Translations under genes and position numbers: made by a program | The notes under the pieces: model-generated | Told to the model about the DNA's origin: nothing | The model's database searches: none | The model's input: the letters and a program-made list of their open reading frames with translations, nothing else | Shown here: piece after piece, positions 61,180 through 64,000 of the stretch | How the letters are laid out: every line of letters begins with the position of its first letter | How positions within the stretch are numbered: position 1 is the stretch's first letter | Assembly (NCBI GenBank): GCA_051453625.1 | Contig: JBOZIK010000001.1 | Span: forward strand, 213,013,593 to 213,077,592 | DNA length: 64,000 nucleotides | Direction of reading: 5' to 3' | Source of the DNA: Welwitschia mirabilis | Taxonomy: Eukaryota; Gnetophyta; Gnetopsida; Welwitschiales

Positions 61180-61740
61180 GATTTATCATTTTGAGGCTTA
61201 TGATGATTACTTTTATACCAATAAAATAACCATAAAGATTATTACATATGGATTCTATTAGCATTATACCTTTAAATAATCTTATCCTTATTGTAAATCG
61301 TATGAGAATTATCAAAACTTGAAAGTCTTACTTGAAGAACATGATACCACTAAATCCAATCCTTATTGTGAAACTATTTGATATATGAAAAATTTATTTT
61401 TAAGGCCTTTACCTTTATTATAATGAATATTAATAAATTTTAATTTATATTAACTATGTTACTAAATGGATTAAGGGTTATGCTTGTAGAAATAATGATG
61501 CCCAACTATAGTGAAATTACTTAATAAATACATTCTAGATAGATTTCATTATCCATGAGTCTTGACCAGTGATGGTAGCTCTCACTTTTGCAAGATAACA
61601 TTTAACAAGCTTCTTTTAGACATGGAATTGCTAATAAAGCTAATAATTCTTATGATCTTTAAACTAGTGGATAAGTGAAGGTTAGAAATATGAAAATCAA
61701 GAATATTTTACTATTCATTTTAGTACATGAATACAATTTA
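61180..61740 (+). pseudogene. Athila/Tat-like integrase (broken)
   Basis: KIYHFEAYDDYFYTNKITIK and ITYGFY (61185-61260) correspond to the His-His-Cys-Cys zinc-binding segment. NYVTKWIKGYACRNNDA (61452-61505) and VLTSDGSSHFCK (61560-61595) give two core blocks, the second retaining its catalytic Asp. TSG-stop-VKVRNMKIKNIL (61665-61710) follows in the expected place. The Athila/Tat style of these blocks differs from element A. The opposite-strand frame at 61088-61315 is a shadow. Confidence 0.75.
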
Positions 61741-61984
61741 AGTGTGTTGACACTCAATATCATTCTTTCCACAAGGATAATTTGGATTAACTAGATAAAT
61801 ATTTTATAATATTGCTTAATTACAAGTTATAAATTAAAATAAAAAGGAAAAAGGATAGTGTTAAGATAGGTGTTGTAAAACTTCATTTGAAAAAGTAGAA
61901 AGCAAAAATCTCTAAGTATTCTTTTAATTTATCATTCTTTGATTTCTCAATTAGTTATATGTTATACTATCCTTTAAAAAACTT
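61741..61984. other. AT-rich interval after integrase
   Basis: Probably the unreadable integrase C-terminus. No motif recognised. Confidence 0.3.
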
Positions 61985-62160
61985 TAAAATATCTAGTATG
62001 ATGGCTTAGATCATAGTGACATAATATCATTCATCATATGAGTATTGATGAATTTAAAAATCATTGATCCTTCATAGCCTTATAATAAGAATGGATAGTA
62101 AGAACTTAGTATACTCAAGATCCATGAAATTACTAGGACTTAGACCAATTAACTAATGAA
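61985..62160 (-). repeat. Short inverted B LTR fragment
   Basis: 'catagtgacataatatcatt' and 'gccttataataagaat' match the inverted B LTRs (for example 41715-41800 and 52685-52815) with the same spacing. The copy is short and diverged. Confidence 0.4.
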
Positions 62161-63639
62161 TTCATATGGTTAATAAAATAATCTTAAAAGTTACATTGTT
62201 ACGTAGGCATTTCTTGTATAAAGTAAATTGTAACTAATAATCAAGAGAAAATAGCTATTAAGTATTAAAAAAATGAAGGCCAACTACATCAAAGATCAAA
62301 GGAAGATGAAAGGAGTCCTTAAGCTATCCTTGAAATGAAGCTCACTCACCACAGAAACCCTTGGAAGGCCATTGTAAATTGATACTCCAAAGGTTTTATG
62401 CTTTTATCAAATAAATGATATTGTAATAGGGGCTAAAGGCCCTTTTATAAGAACGGATGGGGGTGGAGGGTGGTTATAAGCCTTTAGATTATAGCATTAG
62501 GTAAGCATTTATAAAGTGATTATGCTAAGTATCATGTTTATCATCTTTTATTAGATCATCATGCCATAGCAAGCACTTGGTTCTTAGATGTTGATATTTT
62601 TACTAATTGCTATTATTATCATGTGTCTCCATTGCCATCCTACTCAGTAATGCCACATGTCACTACTACATGTGATTATCATCATAACCACGTATCCTCA
62701 AGGATGCAAGATATTTNNNNNNNNNNGGAATCGCATTAAGGCTATACCTCCATTTAACTAAATTTTTCATGACAAATTAGGAACATGAGAATTGAGGCAT
62801 TATTATTAGAAGGACTAACAAAACTAAGTGATCTAAATGGTAGCACTAACATTTTAAGCTACATTGTCTTCAATTTTAAGCATGACCTTAAAAGTGTAAT
62901 AAATATCTTGAAAATATCACGTTGAATCAAGATTTTCATAATTATTATAAAAACTTTAATATAAAACATGTTTGATGATGAAATTTATTATATTAGTTTC
63001 TTTTATTAAGATAAATTACTCAATTAAGCTAATCAAAATGTCAAGTTTTACATTTTAACGTACCTCATAATGAGACATTTTCTAGACCCTTATCAAAAAC
63101 TAGATAATGAAATGATTAAATATGGAGACTTTATCTAAGTCAAATCAATTAAGTGTAAAAATGCTAAAAATTTAAAAATTTTAGTCCTACATATTAAATT
63201 ATGTTTTATGTTCTTATAAAACTACAAATATGCCTTCACTAATAATGTCACTTTTTAGGTTAGTTTACAGTAAATATTATTATCTTCCCTTATAGCTAGA
63301 ACATAAATCTTATTATGTAATTAAAAATATTAATTTAGCCCTTGATATGAAACTATAACATGTAATAATAAACCTCAATAAATTATATTAACTTAGGAAT
63401 AATACATATGAGAATATAAGAACTAATAAGATGAAAATGAAAATGTTCTTTAACTAATAAATTTATAGAAAAATATTTTGTAAACAATATTTACTTTTAT
63501 TTTACAACATAATATTAAATGTTTTTTGTAGAAAATTAGTTTTAATATGGTCAGATCCATACATAGTAAAAGAAGGGGCCAAAAACCACTAAATGGAATC
63601 TTTCTTGTAGAAACACAAACAATCATCACTAGTTAAAAG
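62161..63639. other. Unassigned interval with a GC-richer patch
   Basis: The patch at about 62330-62716 (for example 'gggggtggagggtgg' near 62458) is visibly less AT-rich than the rest of the window and is cut by a 10-N gap (62717-62726). It could be part of an LTR of another family. No coding motif is seen in the interval. From about 62930 on it is plain AT-rich DNA. Confidence 0.3.
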
Positions 63640-64000
63640 TTAATGGTTATCACTTTAAACCCTTTCATTCATCTCTTCCATCTTATTATGAGTCCATGAA
63701 ACTCAATGATCCTAGTTAATAGCCTTTTTTAAGAAATTAATAATAAAGGAATCTTTATCTTTTTAAAGTTTTAGTACAAATTTTATAAATTCTTCCTTTT
63801 TAAAAGAAAGTTCTCTTTATTTTCAAGTCATTTATTAAAGTTTATAGACATTTAAGCTTTTTAATATGATAAATCCTAAGGTAAAAGGTGGACTTTGTAC
63901 TTCCATATTATAACTCTACTTCAAAGTATTTTAAAGAGATGAGATTAATTCTTAAATAGGCTAATGAATCAATGATCCTTCTATGCTTATGTAAAGTCTT
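63640..64000 (+). repeat. B-family non-coding internal block, copy 4 (window-truncated)
   Basis: 'cattcatctcttccatctta' followed by 'ctcaatgatcctagttaata' matches 14195-14265, 8480-8600 and 55790-55870, and 'aaggtggactttgtactt' near 63885 matches 14398 and 56025. Another B copy therefore continues past the window end. Confidence 0.6.

Overview
This window looks like nuclear repeat DNA from a flowering plant. It is very AT-rich, CG dinucleotides look scarce by eye (I did not count them), and almost all recognisable content is decayed LTR retrotransposon of plant Ty3/gypsy types, with smaller traces of Ty1/copia. I found no intact protein-coding gene, no tRNA or rRNA gene and no CRISPR array. 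The open frames of 60 to 90 codons are either short surviving pieces of retrotransposon polyprotein or chance frames. Thirteen runs of N interrupt the sequence.

Layout. 1-279 is the end of a copia-like LTR. 655-3250 is a minus-strand gypsy wreck (element C: gag, protease, reverse transcriptase). 3401-16057 is a tandem of a family I call B (LTR, internal, LTR, internal, start of LTR). B is of Athila/Tat type and carries gag, protease and the first residues of RT, followed by about 2.2 kb of non-coding DNA in place of the rest of pol. Element A, a chromodomain-bearing Ty3/gypsy element of Tekay/Del type, is inserted into the first bases of the third B LTR (16065-40086, target duplication ATAAC). 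A still shows a tRNA-iMet primer site, gag, protease, RT, RNase H, integrase and chromodomain. Element D (28315-37984, target duplication TTAGT) is inserted in the 3' LTR of A. D has no recognisable pol but contains an antisense leucine-rich-repeat receptor-like pseudogene fragment.

After A, the B LTR continues at 40092 and meets an inverted B LTR, forming a palindrome of about 2.5 kb that ends at 42643. Then come a minus-strand copia-like LTR (E, about 43480-45598), a minus-strand relative of D (F, LTR 46846-49195 plus part of its internal end), an inverted B LTR fragment (52345-53585), a third B internal region (53670-57713) and a second palindromic B LTR pair (57714-60271). Next is a plus-strand Athila/Tat-like pol fragment covering the end of RT, RNase H and integrase (60275-61740). 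The window ends in poorly assigned sequence and the start of another B internal copy.

History. The nesting gives a relative order: B first, then A, then D. All reading frames are broken, mostly where a Trp, Gln or Arg codon would become a stop by C-to-T or G-to-A change, as expected for long-methylated heterochromatic repeats. The parts of most interest are the gene fragment inside D, the extra primer-binding-site copy lying inside the D/F LTR, the twice-seen LTR palindrome, and the shared pol-less structure of the B copies.
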